A DNA stretch of 32,016 nt, taken from an uncultured Eubacteriales bacterium (GTDB lineage: Bacteria > Bacillota > Clostridia > Oscillospirales > Acutalibacteraceae). The DNA lies in contig OMZF01000058.1 in assembly GCA_900315465.1 (NCBI GenBank), positions 1-32,016 of the forward strand. The letters run 5' to 3'. A program made the position numbers and the translations under genes. Under the pieces are notes generated by a model. It was not told the DNA's origin and ran no database searches. It worked only from the letters and a program-made list of their open reading frames with translations. Positions 16,885-26,021 of the stretch are shown one piece after another. Each line of letters begins with the position of its first letter. Position 1 is the first letter of the stretch.

Positions 16885-18705
16885 TCAGTTTCCTTTACTT
16901 TGTGCCTTCATACGCTGTTCCTTGTTGAGTATCATCTTTCTCATTCTTATTGATTTAGGTGTTACCTCAACCAATTCATCATCATTTATAAATTCAAGTG
17001 ACTGCTCAAGACTGAGGACTGTTGGCGGTGTAAGCTTCAAAGCTTCATCAGAGCCTGCTGCACGAGTATTGGTAATATGCTTTTTCTTGCATACGTTTAC
17101 TGTCATATCCTCATTCTTAGGATTAGAGCCCACTATCATACCTTCATAAACCTCAAGACCCGGGCCTATAAAAAGTCTTCCTCTTTCCTGTGCCGCAAAA
17201 AGTCCGTAGCCTGTACTTGTGCCTGTTTCATGGGCAATAAGTGAGCCTTGTGTACGGGTGGCAATATCTCCCTTATATGCTTCATAGCCGTCGAAAACGT
17301 GGTTCATTATACCGTTTCCGTTTGTATCTGTAAGGAACTCCGGACGATAACCCATAAGTCCTCTTGCAGGTATACGGAATTCTATCTGAGTTGTGCCTGA
17401 TTCCTTTGTTACCATATTGAGAAGTTCAGCTTTTCTTGAACCGAGTTTTTCCATTACAGCACCTACATAATTATCCGGTACTTCAACAATGAGGAGTTCC
17501 ATAGGCTCCATCATTACGCCGTCAATTTCCTTCATTATTACCTTCGGACGTGATACCTGAAATTCAAAATTCTGACGACGCATTGTTTCAATAAGAATGG
17601 AAAGGTGAAGCTCGCCTCTGCCCGATACTTTGAATGTATCGGCTGAATCTGTTTCCTCAACACGCATTGCTACATTTGTTTCTACCTCTTTGAAAAGACG
17701 GTCACGTATATTTCTGGAGGTCACATACTTTCCTTCCTTGCCTGCAAACGGACTGTTATTTACCATGAAAAGCATTGAAACAGTAGGCTCGTCTATCTTT
17801 ACAAAGGGCAGCGGTTCGGGATGTTCGGGGTCACAGGCCGTTTCGCCTATATTGAGATCTGTAATACCTGATACAGCAACTATATCTCCGAGCTTTGCAC
17901 TTGCGTAGTCAACTCTTTTAAGTCCTTCAAACTGATAGAGCTTATTTATTCTTGCATTTTTGGTTGTACCGTCATTATGACAAAGTATGACCGTCTGACC
18001 AACCTTACAGCTGCCTCTTTCAACTCTGCCTATACCTATTCTTCCTACATAATCATCATAGTCAACATTAGAGAACAAAAGCTGAAGCGGACCGTCCGGA
18101 TCACCCTCGGGTGCAGGTATCTCCTCAAGTATTTTTTCAAAAAGAGGTTTCATATCCGTACCGGGCTTATGGGGATCGAGAGAAGCATAGCCGTCTCTGC
18201 CGGATGCATATACAACAGGGAATTCCAGCTGGTCATCATCTGCACCAAGCTCAATGAAAAGATCCAGAACCTCGTCAACAACTTCCTCGGGTCTTGCACC
18301 GGGACGGTCTATTTTATTTACAACGACAAGAGGTTTCTTGCCCAGACCCAATGCCTTTTTCAGAACAAATCTTGTCTGAGGCATACATCCTTCAAATGCA
18401 TCAACAAGAAGCAAAACTCCGTCAACCATCATCAGTATACGTTCAACTTCTCCGCCGAAATCTGCATGACCGGGAGTGTCAACTATATTGATCTTTGTTC
18501 CGTTATACATTACGGCTGTATTTTTTGAAAGTATCGTTATTCCTCTTTCTCTTTCAAGATCATTTGAATCCATTACTCTTTCCGCTACAGCCTCATTGCT
18601 TCTGAATATACCGCTCTGTAACAAAAGCTGATCCACAAGAGTAGTTTTACCGTGGTCAACGTGAGCTATTATAGCAACATTTCTCAAATCTTCTCTTTTT
18701 GCCAT
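16885..18705 (-). CDS. typA: Translational GTPase TypA/BipA
   Basis: TypA is a ribosome-associated GTPase of the EF-G family involved in late 50S assembly and stress adaptation. The 606-residue product matches the family length. The GTPase motifs are AHVDHGKTT (14-22), DTPGHADF (76-83) and NKID (130-133), with switch I RGITI. A beta-barrel domain, EF-G-like domains III and V, and the TypA-specific C-terminal domain (about 480-606) follow. The absence of an EF-G domain IV and the RGLMGYRPEFLTDTNG segment separate it from EF-G and LepA. ATG at 18705 follows AGAGGGA, with a good promoter at 18756-18784. The exonuclease is the next gene. Confidence 0.96.
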   Translation of the reverse strand: MAKREDLRNVAIIAHVDHGKTTLVDQLLLQSGIFRSNEAVAERVMDSNDLERERGITILSKNTAVMYNGTKINIVDTPGHADFGGEVERILMMVDGVLLLVDAFEGCMPQTRFVLKKALGLGKKPLVVVNKIDRPGARPEEVVDEVLDLFIELGADDDQLEFPVVYASGRDGYASLDPHKPGTDMKPLFEKILEEIPAPEGDPDGPLQLLFSNVDYDDYVGRIGIGRVERGSCKVGQTVILCHNDGTTKNARINKLYQFEGLKRVDYASAKLGDIVAVSGITDLNIGETACDPEHPEPLPFVKIDEPTVSMLFMVNNSPFAGKEGKYVTSRNIRDRLFKEVETNVAMRVEETDSADTFKVSGRGELHLSILIETMRRQNFEFQVSRPKVIMKEIDGVMMEPMELLIVEVPDNYVGAVMEKLGSRKAELLNMVTKESGTTQIEFRIPARGLMGYRPEFLTDTNGNGIMNHVFDGYEAYKGDIATRTQGSLIAHETGTSTGYGLFAAQERGRLFIGPGLEVYEGMIVGSNPKNEDMTVNVCKKKHITNTRAAGSDEALKLTPPTVLSLEQSLEFINDDELVEVTPKSIRMRKMILNKEQRMKAQSKGN

Positions 18706-18755
18706 TGGAATCCCTCTTTTTCAAATCATATAAATTTAAACTTTAACAGTTTATC

Positions 18756-18784
18756 ATTATATCATAATCTGCTTTTAGTTACAA
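18756..18784 (-). promoter_or_regulatory. Sigma-A promoter of typA
   Basis: On the minus strand TTGTAA (18784-18779), 17 nt, TATAAT (18761-18756). The leader would be about 45 nt. Confidence 0.7.
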
Positions 18785-18860
18785 TCAGACGTTTTTATTT
18801 TCCGCTTTATGCAAAAAAAATTCTGTAAAATACGATTTATTTTGACTATTCTACCAACAG

Positions 18861-18889
18861 AAAAACCGCTGTTCCTCTCGGAACAGCGG
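18861..18889 (-). terminator. Rho-independent terminator of the pullulanase gene
   Basis: CCGCTGTTCC (18866-18875) pairs perfectly with GGAACAGCGG (18880-18889) around a 4-nt loop. The A run at 18861-18865 gives the minus-strand U tract. Confidence 0.9.
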
Positions 18890-18915
18890 AAAAGTATCAA
18901 ATCATTTTTTATAAA

Positions 18916-21900
18916 TTATTTAGCACTCTTTTTTCTTCTGTAAGCTACTACAGCAATATAAGCAGCCGCAGATGCAATGATGATGAACATAACTGCTACA
19001 GCAGTATCTCCTGTTGCAGGTACGCTTGTGTCACCTGAAGGAGTATTGTTTCCGCCGTCTGTGGGGGTATTTCCACCGTCAACGGGTTTAACATCTGTAG
19101 GCTGGTCATCTTTCTTTTCATCGTCTTTCTTCTCGTCATCCTTCTTACCGTCATCTGAGGGCTTAGGATCGATAGGTGTTACATTAAAGGTTTCGTCTGC
19201 AAGGAGATAAACCATTTCTACAACTTCTGCTGTAAAGTTGTATGCACCGTTTTCATATGTTGAAGGAACTTCGGTAATGCCGCCCATTGCATCAAGATGG
19301 AGTATTCTGAGTCCTTTGTTAGCACTGGGAATTGATACATTAAATGTTGCACCATCAAGAGTATAAGCGTCATCTTTCCAGTTTCTGAGAACAACACTGT
19401 AAGCTTCTACGATACCCTGATCATCATAATTATGAGGTGTTACCTCAAGATAAGAACCCTTTTCGATAGGGCCGCTTACGCTTATGCCTGTTGCTTCGTC
19501 TGTAAGAGTTGTATTCTCGATTTCTTCGGGTGTATAGTTCTGAACAAGTACCATTGCAGAAATTCTCGGAACACTTGTTGTACCGGAAACAGTTTCGATA
19601 ACATCTCTGTCACCTGCTGTTGTATCCTTTACATATACATCCCAGTTACCCTCGGGAAGAGTAACCTGAGTTGCCTCTGAAAGCGGGTTGTAAACAACCA
19701 TGATCTTTTCATCGCCGTATGTTACTGTGAATGCAGCAACACCTGTTTCTGCGTTATCAAGAGCGGAAGCAAAGTTAGCCTCTACTTCTTCAGGTGTACC
19801 ATATCTGAGTGCGGGATGTGCATTACGGAATCTGATAAGACCCTTGTAGTAGTTATAAGCTTCTCTGTACTGATTGATTCTGCTGTAATCAAGTGCGTTT
19901 ACTGAGTCGGGTGAAGCATAGCTGTTATGCTCGTATGTTCCGTCTTCTCTTGTCTTTGTTCTGAGGAATTCCTCACCGCTCATCATGAAAGGAATACCCT
20001 GTGCTGTCTGAACGATAGCTGCTGCAAGGAGGTTCTGACGGATCTGATCTTCTTCACTGTCATCAGGATTTGAAGATCTGATCTTATCCCAGAGTGTCAG
20101 GTTATCATGACAGTCTGCATAGTTGATGATTTGTGAAGGTGAAGGACACCATTTGTTTGTATACTTAACAGTATTAACGATTGCTTTGTAGTGCTTTGAT
20201 TCGCCGTTTACATAACCTTTTTCTTCTGCATCAAATACGCTGCCCTTGATCATATCACGGATCGTATCGCTGAAGAATGCGATACCGGGCATATCTGCTG
20301 CGTTCTTATAGTTAGCAAACTTTGTGCCTGCCTTAACAGACTTGCATCCCATATCCCAGCCTTCGCCATAGATAGCGATTGTGGGGTCAACTTCATCAAC
20401 TGCTGCACGAACAGCATTCATTGTGTCAACATCAAGGATACCCATAAGGTCAAAACGGAAGCCGTCGAGGTGATATTCATCTGCCCAGTATTTAACTGAA
20501 TCTGCGATGAACTTTCTTACCATTGAACGCTCGGAAGCTACATCGTTGCCGCAGCCTGATGTATTCTGACCGGGTCTGTAGAAATAGCCGGGAACGAGCT
20601 GATTGAAGCAATAATTTGTGTTGTATGTGTGGTTGTAAACAACGTCCATGATAACGCCGATGCCAGCGTCATGCAGACCTTTTACCATCTGCTTGTATTC
20701 ATTTACTCTTACTTCACCATGATAAGGGTCTGTTGAATATGAACCCTCGGGTGAGTTGTAGTTAACCGGATCATAGCCCCAGTTATACTGAGCTGTGTCG
20801 AGTTTTGTCTCGTCTACTGAACCGTAGTCATATGAAGGAAGAATATGAACTGATGTAACGCCAAGATCAACAAGGTGATCAACACCTGTCTTTACGCCTA
20901 CATTTGTCTTTGTTCCTCTTTCTGTAAAGGCAAGATACTTACCTTTGTTTTCGATACCGTTATCATAATCAAAGGGTGAGTCGATAGAGAAATCTCTTAC
21001 ATGAACTTCGTAAATTTCCATATCTGTAACCTTTTCATATGTATGTCTGCTGTCTGCACTCCAACCGTCAGGATCTGTTGAATCAAGGTCAAGGATCATA
21101 CCTCTCTGACCGTTAACACCTACTGTTCTTGCATAGGGGTCTACGATGTCCTTGTTTGTCTTGCCATCGAAATATGCTGTATAGGTGTAGTATTTGCCGC
21201 TGAGATTACCATTTGCTGTAAGTGTCCATGTGCCGTTTTCAGCAGGTGTCATCTCTGTAACCTGTTCAGCAGCACCGCCATTGCCTTCTGCATAGATGTT
21301 GAGTTCGATCTTTTCAGCTGTAGGAGCCCATACACGGAAGTTTGTGCTGCCGTCTGCGAATGTAACGCCGAGGTCATTTCCGTTATATGTATACTGGCTC
21401 TCGAATTCCTCTGATGAGAAATAATCAGGGAGAGTGAGGCTGATTGTAGCATCTCTGAAAGTGATTGTGTAATCCTTGGTATAATCAAGGCTTACATTTG
21501 CTGCAAGTGTCAGTGTGCCTGTTGTACCTTCGGTATAGTCCATTGAACCTATAGCAACAGCTGTACCACTTGCTGAAGTAATTGTGAAATCTTCTGCTGT
21601 TATCACATCGCCTGCCTCAGGTGCTTTTGTGAATGTAAAGCTTACCTCAGTTCTTGATGTAGCATAAGCCTCTTTAAGCTTAAGTCCGAGAACAGCATTT
21701 TCATATGATACTTCATAATCATTAAGCTCAGAACCTGACACACAATATACATCTACAACGCCTGATGAAACAGAGCTGAGGTCAACCTTTCTGTCACCAT
21801 CGGGATCTTTTGTATTCCAGTTTCCTGCTTCCTGTCTGATAATGAAGCCAAGCTCCTGAATGGACTGTGACAGAACAACATCTGCTACAGCTCCTCTGGA

Positions 21901-22119
21901 GTCTCCTGCATCAGTGAAAGTAAATGCTTTTGCATCACCGTCACCCCAAGTGTAGACATCACACTTGCTGTAGTCACCGTCAGAACGAAGATAATGGAAT
22001 CTTACAGTTGTTTCGCCGGCAGCATCTGCAATTACAGACGGCACGATGAAACAGCTGATGACCAGCATCATCGAGAGAACGGTTGCTACGATACGCTTAG
22101 AAATTCTCTTTGCTTTCAT
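18916..22119 (-). CDS. pulA: Type I pullulanase (CBM41-CBM48-GH13), secreted, wall-anchor-like tail
   Basis: The 1067-residue enzyme hydrolyses alpha-1,6 branches of pullulan, amylopectin and glycogen outside the cell. It has a signal peptide (1 to about 34), a CBM41-like starch-binding domain (about 36-135), a pullulanase N2-like domain (about 137-245) and a CBM48 domain (about 250-350). The GH13 domain has the type I hallmark YNWGYDP (445-451), DVVYNHT (492-498), nucleophile D557 in GFRFDLMG, acid/base E586 in YGEGW, and D672 in CHDNLTLWD. A C-terminal beta-sandwich region and a Lys/Asp-rich linker lead to VPATG (1033-1037), a membrane helix and RRKKSAK. This tail looks like an atypical sortase signal; no dockerin is visible. 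ATG at 22119 follows AAAGGAG. An in-frame ATG at 22194 lies at the predicted transcript start and is rejected. Confidence 0.95.
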   Translation of the reverse strand: MKAKRISKRIVATVLSMMLVISCFIVPSVIADAAGETTVRFHYLRSDGDYSKCDVYTWGDGDAKAFTFTDAGDSRGAVADVVLSQSIQELGFIIRQEAGNWNTKDPDGDRKVDLSSVSSGVVDVYCVSGSELNDYEVSYENAVLGLKLKEAYATSRTEVSFTFTKAPEAGDVITAEDFTITSASGTAVAIGSMDYTEGTTGTLTLAANVSLDYTKDYTITFRDATISLTLPDYFSSEEFESQYTYNGNDLGVTFADGSTNFRVWAPTAEKIELNIYAEGNGGAAEQVTEMTPAENGTWTLTANGNLSGKYYTYTAYFDGKTNKDIVDPYARTVGVNGQRGMILDLDSTDPDGWSADSRHTYEKVTDMEIYEVHVRDFSIDSPFDYDNGIENKGKYLAFTERGTKTNVGVKTGVDHLVDLGVTSVHILPSYDYGSVDETKLDTAQYNWGYDPVNYNSPEGSYSTDPYHGEVRVNEYKQMVKGLHDAGIGVIMDVVYNHTYNTNYCFNQLVPGYFYRPGQNTSGCGNDVASERSMVRKFIADSVKYWADEYHLDGFRFDLMGILDVDTMNAVRAAVDEVDPTIAIYGEGWDMGCKSVKAGTKFANYKNAADMPGIAFFSDTIRDMIKGSVFDAEEKGYVNGESKHYKAIVNTVKYTNKWCPSPSQIINYADCHDNLTLWDKIRSSNPDDSEEDQIRQNLLAAAIVQTAQGIPFMMSGEEFLRTKTREDGTYEHNSYASPDSVNALDYSRINQYREAYNYYKGLIRFRNAHPALRYGTPEEVEANFASALDNAETGVAAFTVTYGDEKIMVVYNPLSEATQVTLPEGNWDVYVKDTTAGDRDVIETVSGTTSVPRISAMVLVQNYTPEEIENTTLTDEATGISVSGPIEKGSYLEVTPHNYDDQGIVEAYSVVLRNWKDDAYTLDGATFNVSIPSANKGLRILHLDAMGGITEVPSTYENGAYNFTAEVVEMVYLLADETFNVTPIDPKPSDDGKKDDEKKDDEKKDDQPTDVKPVDGGNTPTDGGNNTPSGDTSVPATGDTAVAVMFIIIASAAAYIAVVAYRRKKSAK

Positions 22120-22199
22120 AGTGAATTCTCCTTTGCATTTTTCAGCTTTTGTATTTACCCCTATTGGCATCGGAGGGCATAGCTGAAATATCATAACAT

Positions 22200-22208
22200 A
22201 TTATATCA
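22200..22208 (-). promoter_or_regulatory. Extended -10 promoter of pulA
   Basis: On the minus strand TGATATAAT forms an extended -10 (22208-22200). The -35 is weak (TTTATT at 17 nt), so activation by a regulator is possible. The leader would be about 74 nt. Confidence 0.55.
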
Positions 22209-22301
22209 TTTATCCCACCGAAAATAAACCGATTTTCTATTTTTTTGGCTATGTAATTCCTCACAAATTTTATTATCCTCTTTTGTACGTTTAGTCCATT
22301 T

Positions 22302-22324
22302 AAAATGTATATGAATTACATTTT
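22302..22324 (-). terminator. AT-rich hairpin downstream of the lipoprotein gene
   Basis: AAAATGTA (22302-22309) pairs with TACATTTT (22317-22324). It is a weak, AT-only type stem that may end the lipoprotein transcript before the pulA promoter. Confidence 0.3.
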
Positions 22325-22344
22325 ACACATATTTTTCCACTTAT

Positions 22345-22704
22345 TTATTCTTTATAAAAGCATATTTCCCTTTCACTATATTTCATATAAAGTTTATCAT
22401 CCTCAAGACGATATTCAAATTTTACCGTCATACCGTCCTCTGTTTCCATATATATGCTGTTGTCATCTGCATAATATTTTCCCGAAAATTTTGTATTATT
22501 TTTATTTTCGTCAGTAAAGAAAAGTGTCATTATATCACTTTCAAATGACAATTCTCCTTTTTCGGTGTCATTTTCAATACTCCATTTATGCATAGGAACT
22601 TCCTGTGCTGCTGTTTCGGGGTCTGCCTGCCTGCATGATGACATAACAAGCATAATAAAAAGCATAAGAATTATTATTAATGTAGATTTTTTGGTTCTTG
22701 CCAT
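22345..22704 (-). CDS. Small predicted lipoprotein
   Basis: This 119-residue protein has a lipoprotein signal peptide with basic MARTKK, a hydrophobic stretch (about 9-20) and a VMSSC lipobox giving C24. The mature part of about 95 residues is acidic with alternating hydrophobic strands (GKYYADDNSIYMETEDGMTVKFEYRLEDDKLYMKY). It resembles the small beta-barrel lipoproteins common in gut Clostridia (DUF5640-like), although the family is not certain. ATG at 22704 is chosen over 22725 because GAGG lies 9 nt before it and the upstream ATG has no ribosome binding site. It has its own promoter at 22788-22816 and is divergent from the aminotransferase. Function unknown. Confidence 0.75.
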   Translation of the reverse strand: MARTKKSTLIIILMLFIMLVMSSCRQADPETAAQEVPMHKWSIENDTEKGELSFESDIMTLFFTDENKNNTKFSGKYYADDNSIYMETEDGMTVKFEYRLEDDKLYMKYSEREICFYKE

Positions 22705-22787
22705 CACAAACAACCTCACATTCATGCACTTTTTTCTGCTTATACAATGTATGAAAGCAATTCCGGTTATAGAATAAGGCTAAAAAA

Positions 22788-22816
22788 ATTATCCTTTTAC
22801 GATTTTTATTTGTCAA
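22788..22816 (-). promoter_or_regulatory. Sigma-A promoter of the lipoprotein gene
   Basis: On the minus strand consensus TTGACA (22816-22811), 17 nt, GATAAT (22793-22788). It lies back to back with the aminotransferase promoter, with a 33-nt gap between the two -35 boxes. Confidence 0.7.
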
Positions 22817-22849
22817 AAGCATGAATTTTGCAAGAAAAATAAATATGAC

Positions 22850-22878
22850 TTGCATTTTCAGTTCATTTATATTAGAAT
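22850..22878 (+). promoter_or_regulatory. Sigma-A promoter of the aminotransferase gene
   Basis: TTGCAT (22850-22855), 17 nt, TAGAAT (22873-22878). It overlaps an in-frame ATG at 22850, which is therefore not the start codon. Confidence 0.6.
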
Positions 22879-22948
22879 TATTAACGGAATTTGTCATATT
22901 TTGAAATTCTGTATTTTAATTAAATTATTTTTTAGGAGGAGCATTTCA

Positions 22949-24220
22949 ATGCCGACATATTCAAACATGGACAAAGCACTGCTTAGTGAGGAGTACAAAA
23001 AACTCAGTGAAAAATATGCTGATTATAAAGCAAGGGGACTGAGCCTTAATATGGCAAGAGGTAAGCCCGGTGCAGAACAGGTATCTATTTCAAATGATAT
23101 GCTTAATGTAATTGATCCTTCAACAGTATTTGCTACAGAGGATTGTCCCGATGTACGCAACTACGGTTGTCTTGATGGTATCGCAGAAGCTAAGAAGATT
23201 TTTGCTGATATTTTAAATGTCGGAGTTGAAAATATTTTTGTCGGAGGCAACTCAAGCCTTAACATGATGTTCGATACCATTGCCTGCTTTATGGAACAAG
23301 GTGCAGGCGGAAAACCATGGAACCAGCAGGGAAATATCAAATTCCTCTGCCCCGCTCCCGGTTATGACAGACATTTCGGTGTAACTCAGTATTTCGGTAT
23401 CGAAATGGTAACAGTTCCTATGACTGAAAACGGCCCCGATATGGATGTTATAGAAAAATTAGTCTCCGAAGATGCATCGATAAAGGGTATCTGGTGTGTT
23501 CCGAAATATTCAAATCCTCAGGGTATCACATATTCAGATGAAACAGTACGTCGTTTTGCAGCCCTCAAACCTGCCGCAAAGGATTTCCGCATAATGTGGG
23601 ATAACGCATATGTTATACATGACATAAACGGAACACCCGACACACTTCTTAATATTTTTGATGAAGTAAAGAAAAATGGTTCAGAGGATATGGTGATCGA
23701 ATTCTGTTCAACATCAAAGATCACTTTCCCCGGAGCAGGCGTTGCCGCACTTGCAGCAAGCAAAAACAATCTTGCAATTCTTAAAAAGAGATACAATTTC
23801 CAGACTATCGGTTATGATAAGATAAATATGCTCCGTCATGTACTTTATTTCAAAAATATTGACGGTGTTATGGCTCATATGCAGAAGCACAGAGCCGTAC
23901 TTGAACCCCGTTTCAAGATGGTAACAGATATGCTCAGTGAAGAACTCAGCGGTCTTGGTGTTGCAGAATGGACAAACCCCAACGGCGGTTATTTTGTAAG
24001 TGTTGACGTAAACGAAGGCTGTGCAAAGCGTGTTGTTGCACTTTGCAAAGAGGCGGGAGTTATCCTCACAGGTGCAGGTGCTACCTACCCATACGGAAAA
24101 GACCCCAAGGACAGCAATATCCGTCTTGCTCCCACATATCCTCCGATAGAGGAACTCAAAGTAGCTATGGAAGTATTCTGCACATCTGTTAAGCTTGCTG
24201 CTCTGGAAAAACTTATCTGA
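22949..24220 (+). CDS. Aspartate aminotransferase, subgroup Ic (PLP-dependent)
   Basis: This 423-residue fold-type I PLP enzyme resembles the PF12897 'Asp_aminotransf' group, the subgroup Ic aspartate aminotransferases known from Corynebacterium. It would interconvert aspartate/2-oxoglutarate and oxaloacetate/glutamate in the cytoplasm. The family start NMARGKPGAEQ is at residues 34-44. The PLP-contacting residues follow in order: N189 in KYSNPQG, D218 and Y221 in WDNAY, and the Schiff-base lysine K257 in STSKITFPGAG. A substrate-carboxylate Arg is in SNIRLAPTYP near the C-terminus. ATG at 22949 follows AGGAGG. It is monocistronic with a strong terminator. MocR regulators are excluded because there is no HTH domain. 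Substrate specificity is inferred from the family. Confidence 0.88.
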   Translation: MPTYSNMDKALLSEEYKKLSEKYADYKARGLSLNMARGKPGAEQVSISNDMLNVIDPSTVFATEDCPDVRNYGCLDGIAEAKKIFADILNVGVENIFVGGNSSLNMMFDTIACFMEQGAGGKPWNQQGNIKFLCPAPGYDRHFGVTQYFGIEMVTVPMTENGPDMDVIEKLVSEDASIKGIWCVPKYSNPQGITYSDETVRRFAALKPAAKDFRIMWDNAYVIHDINGTPDTLLNIFDEVKKNGSEDMVIEFCSTSKITFPGAGVAALAASKNNLAILKKRYNFQTIGYDKINMLRHVLYFKNIDGVMAHMQKHRAVLEPRFKMVTDMLSEELSGLGVAEWTNPNGGYFVSVDVNEGCAKRVVALCKEAGVILTGAGATYPYGKDPKDSNIRLAPTYPPIEELKVAMEVFCTSVKLAALEKLI

Positions 24221-24234
24221 CAGCTTATATATAG

Positions 24235-24277
24235 AAATCCCCATGAACTGCGTTAAGGTGAGTTCATGGGGATTTTT
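24235..24277 (+). terminator. Strong terminator of the aminotransferase gene
   Basis: A perfect 15-bp stem (24235-24249 with 24261-24275) contains ATCCCCATGAACT and an 11-nt loop, followed by T residues. It lies between converging genes. Confidence 0.9.
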
Positions 24278-24291
24278 GAATTAATTGATCT

Positions 24292-25338
24292 TTACTTTCT
24301 GTTTCTTCCGTGTTTTTTTGCATTTTTGGCAGATGACAATGTTTTGTCCTTTTCTGTAAGGATAGAAGGCATATTTACCGACTTGTAATTTATCAAAGCC
24401 CTTACAAACATGGGATGTTTTTGTGAAAACTCGGCTTCAAGTTCGGGATGCTTTACAATATAGTCCTCCTGCTGTTTAGCATAGAAACCTCCTGCCGAAA
24501 GGAAAAACAGTATTATATCCAATACAATGGTAAATACCGCACCTATAGCAATAAACGGGTATATAAGGAACATAATTATGCATACACATCCAACAGAACA
24601 AATAAAAGAATATACATTTTTTACATGGCGTGTCTTATCAAAGCAAACGATAAAGAATCCTATAACAGGCATAAACACAAGCATATATACCAGAAGTACA
24701 CTTGTAACAAGTCCTCCCATCTGAGTAGAGTCCGCACCGTTTACATTTCCGTCAAACATAAGTTCAAACTCAGAACGTGTTATAGTTACTGTCGCACAAA
24801 GAGTTTTTTGTCCCTCAAGCATTTTATTGTTGAGTTCTTTTACCGATTCTTCAGTATAAAGCCTTCTGTCAATATCACGACCTTCTTCAATAAGTGATAT
24901 AAGCTCTTTTGCGTCTACTCCTTCATCGGGATGATACTGCCAATCATATCTTGCGGTAGGAACAGAAATTATTTCCTCCTGATATTCATCAAGCTCTTTT
25001 TCATCAACAGGCTTGGTTTCAAGTCCGTCAATAGCTTTTTCCAGATCATCCTTAGCCTTATCGACCTGCTCCTGAGTTGAATAGAAAAGATATGCTTCGC
25101 TTTTGCTTGTTGTTATTCTGAGATCCTCGGTTATATAAAAACTTGCTGTAACAAACGGTGAAGTCATCAGAAAAATTATCAGTACATACACAAGTATCAT
25201 GCATATTCTTATGATCCTTACAGGTGTATTCAGAAGTTTTTTCCTTTTCTTCTTTTTCGGCGGAGGAACAGGCATTTTTTCGGATGATATTTCCTTTTTT
25301 GTTTCCTTTACTTTTTCCTGATTTATTTTCTTACTCAT
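24292..25338 (-). CDS. Membrane protein of unknown function, ppa-linked
   Basis: I do not recognise this 348-residue protein. It starts with a very basic cytoplasmic tail containing PPPKKKKRKK, followed by a first membrane helix (about 40-62) and an acidic, mostly helical segment of about 135 residues (SEAYLFYSTQEQVDKAKDDLEKAIDG...). Three more helices (about 205-295) and a basic C-terminal tail ending KKHGRNRK complete it. ATG at 25338 follows AAAGGA. An alternative ATG at 25368 overlaps the ppa stop as ATGA, but has no close ribosome binding site. The gene follows inorganic pyrophosphatase directly and they are probably one transcript. No catalytic motif is visible. Confidence 0.7.
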   Translation of the reverse strand: MSKKINQEKVKETKKEISSEKMPVPPPKKKKRKKLLNTPVRIIRICMILVYVLIIFLMTSPFVTASFYITEDLRITTSKSEAYLFYSTQEQVDKAKDDLEKAIDGLETKPVDEKELDEYQEEIISVPTARYDWQYHPDEGVDAKELISLIEEGRDIDRRLYTEESVKELNNKMLEGQKTLCATVTITRSEFELMFDGNVNGADSTQMGGLVTSVLLVYMLVFMPVIGFFIVCFDKTRHVKNVYSFICSVGCVCIIMFLIYPFIAIGAVFTIVLDIILFFLSAGGFYAKQQEDYIVKHPELEAEFSQKHPMFVRALINYKSVNMPSILTEKDKTLSSAKNAKKHGRNRK

Positions 25339-25364
25339 TATTCCTTTTTCCCTTTCAATAAGGA

Positions 25365-25901
25365 TCATTTAGTGCTGAATTTTTCCTTATAGCTGTCTAT
25401 AGCCTGCTTTATTATTTCTATAGCCTCGTCACGTCCTCTTACTTCATCAACAACTGTTTCCTTATTTTCGAGTGCTTTGTATACAGAGAAGAAATGTGTC
25501 ATTTCATCAAATATATGTTTCGGTATCTCGGAAATATCGGTGTATGAATTGTATGTAGGATCATTGAACGGGATAGCGATTATCTTATAGTCATTTCTTC
25601 CGTTGTCAAGCATTGTTATATAACCTATAGGATAGCACTCCACCAATGTAAGAGGATATATCTTCTCTGAACAAAGTACCAGAACGTCAAGCGGGTCAAG
25701 GTCATCTGCATATGTACGTGGAATAAATCCGTAATTTGCAGGATAGTGAGTTGATGTATAAAGAATACGGTCAAGCTTCAGAAGTCCGCTCTGTTTATCA
25801 AGTTCATACTTTGCCTTGCTTCCCTCCGGTATTTCGATAACACACATAAAATCTTCAGGTGTTATTCTTGCTGAATCCATATCATGCCATATATTTTGCA
25901 T
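25365..25901 (-). CDS. ppa: Inorganic pyrophosphatase, soluble family I
   Basis: The 178-residue cytoplasmic enzyme hydrolyses pyrophosphate to drive biosynthetic reactions. It shows the family I signature: GSKAKYELDK (27-36), RILYTSTHYPANYGFIPRTY (45-64) and the metal site DDLDPLDVLVL with D67, D69 and D72. Its length is typical (about 170-180). ATG at 25901 follows AGAGGATGG, and an extended -10 promoter lies upstream. It is the first gene of a two-gene transcript with the membrane protein below it. Family II (manganese) pyrophosphatases, also common in Clostridia, are excluded by the motifs. Confidence 0.95.
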   Translation of the reverse strand: MQNIWHDMDSARITPEDFMCVIEIPEGSKAKYELDKQSGLLKLDRILYTSTHYPANYGFIPRTYADDLDPLDVLVLCSEKIYPLTLVECYPIGYITMLDNGRNDYKIIAIPFNDPTYNSYTDISEIPKHIFDEMTHFFSVYKALENKETVVDEVRGRDEAIEIIKQAIDSYKEKFSTK

Positions 25902-25962
25902 AATAATCCATCCTCTCTGATAAAAATATTTTTTCCGCCGCAGCGGTCTGTTTTACCAAATA

Positions 25963-25971
25963 ATTATAACA
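25963..25971 (-). promoter_or_regulatory. Extended -10 promoter of ppa
   Basis: On the minus strand TGTTATAAT forms an extended -10 (25971-25963). The -35 is poor (TAGAAA). Confidence 0.55.
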
Positions 25972-26021
25972 CATATCCTTACAGATTTCTATACTTTTTA
26001 TCAAATTTGACTAAAAAGTAT

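Noticed and set aside
17977..18528. 183-codon frame on the plus strand inside typA
   Set aside because: It is antisense to a perfectly conserved GTPase gene, has no ribosome binding site and its composition looks like shadow translation.
23714..24244. 176-codon minus-strand frame across the aminotransferase end
   Set aside because: It overlaps both the conserved aminotransferase and its terminator and has no recognisable domain.
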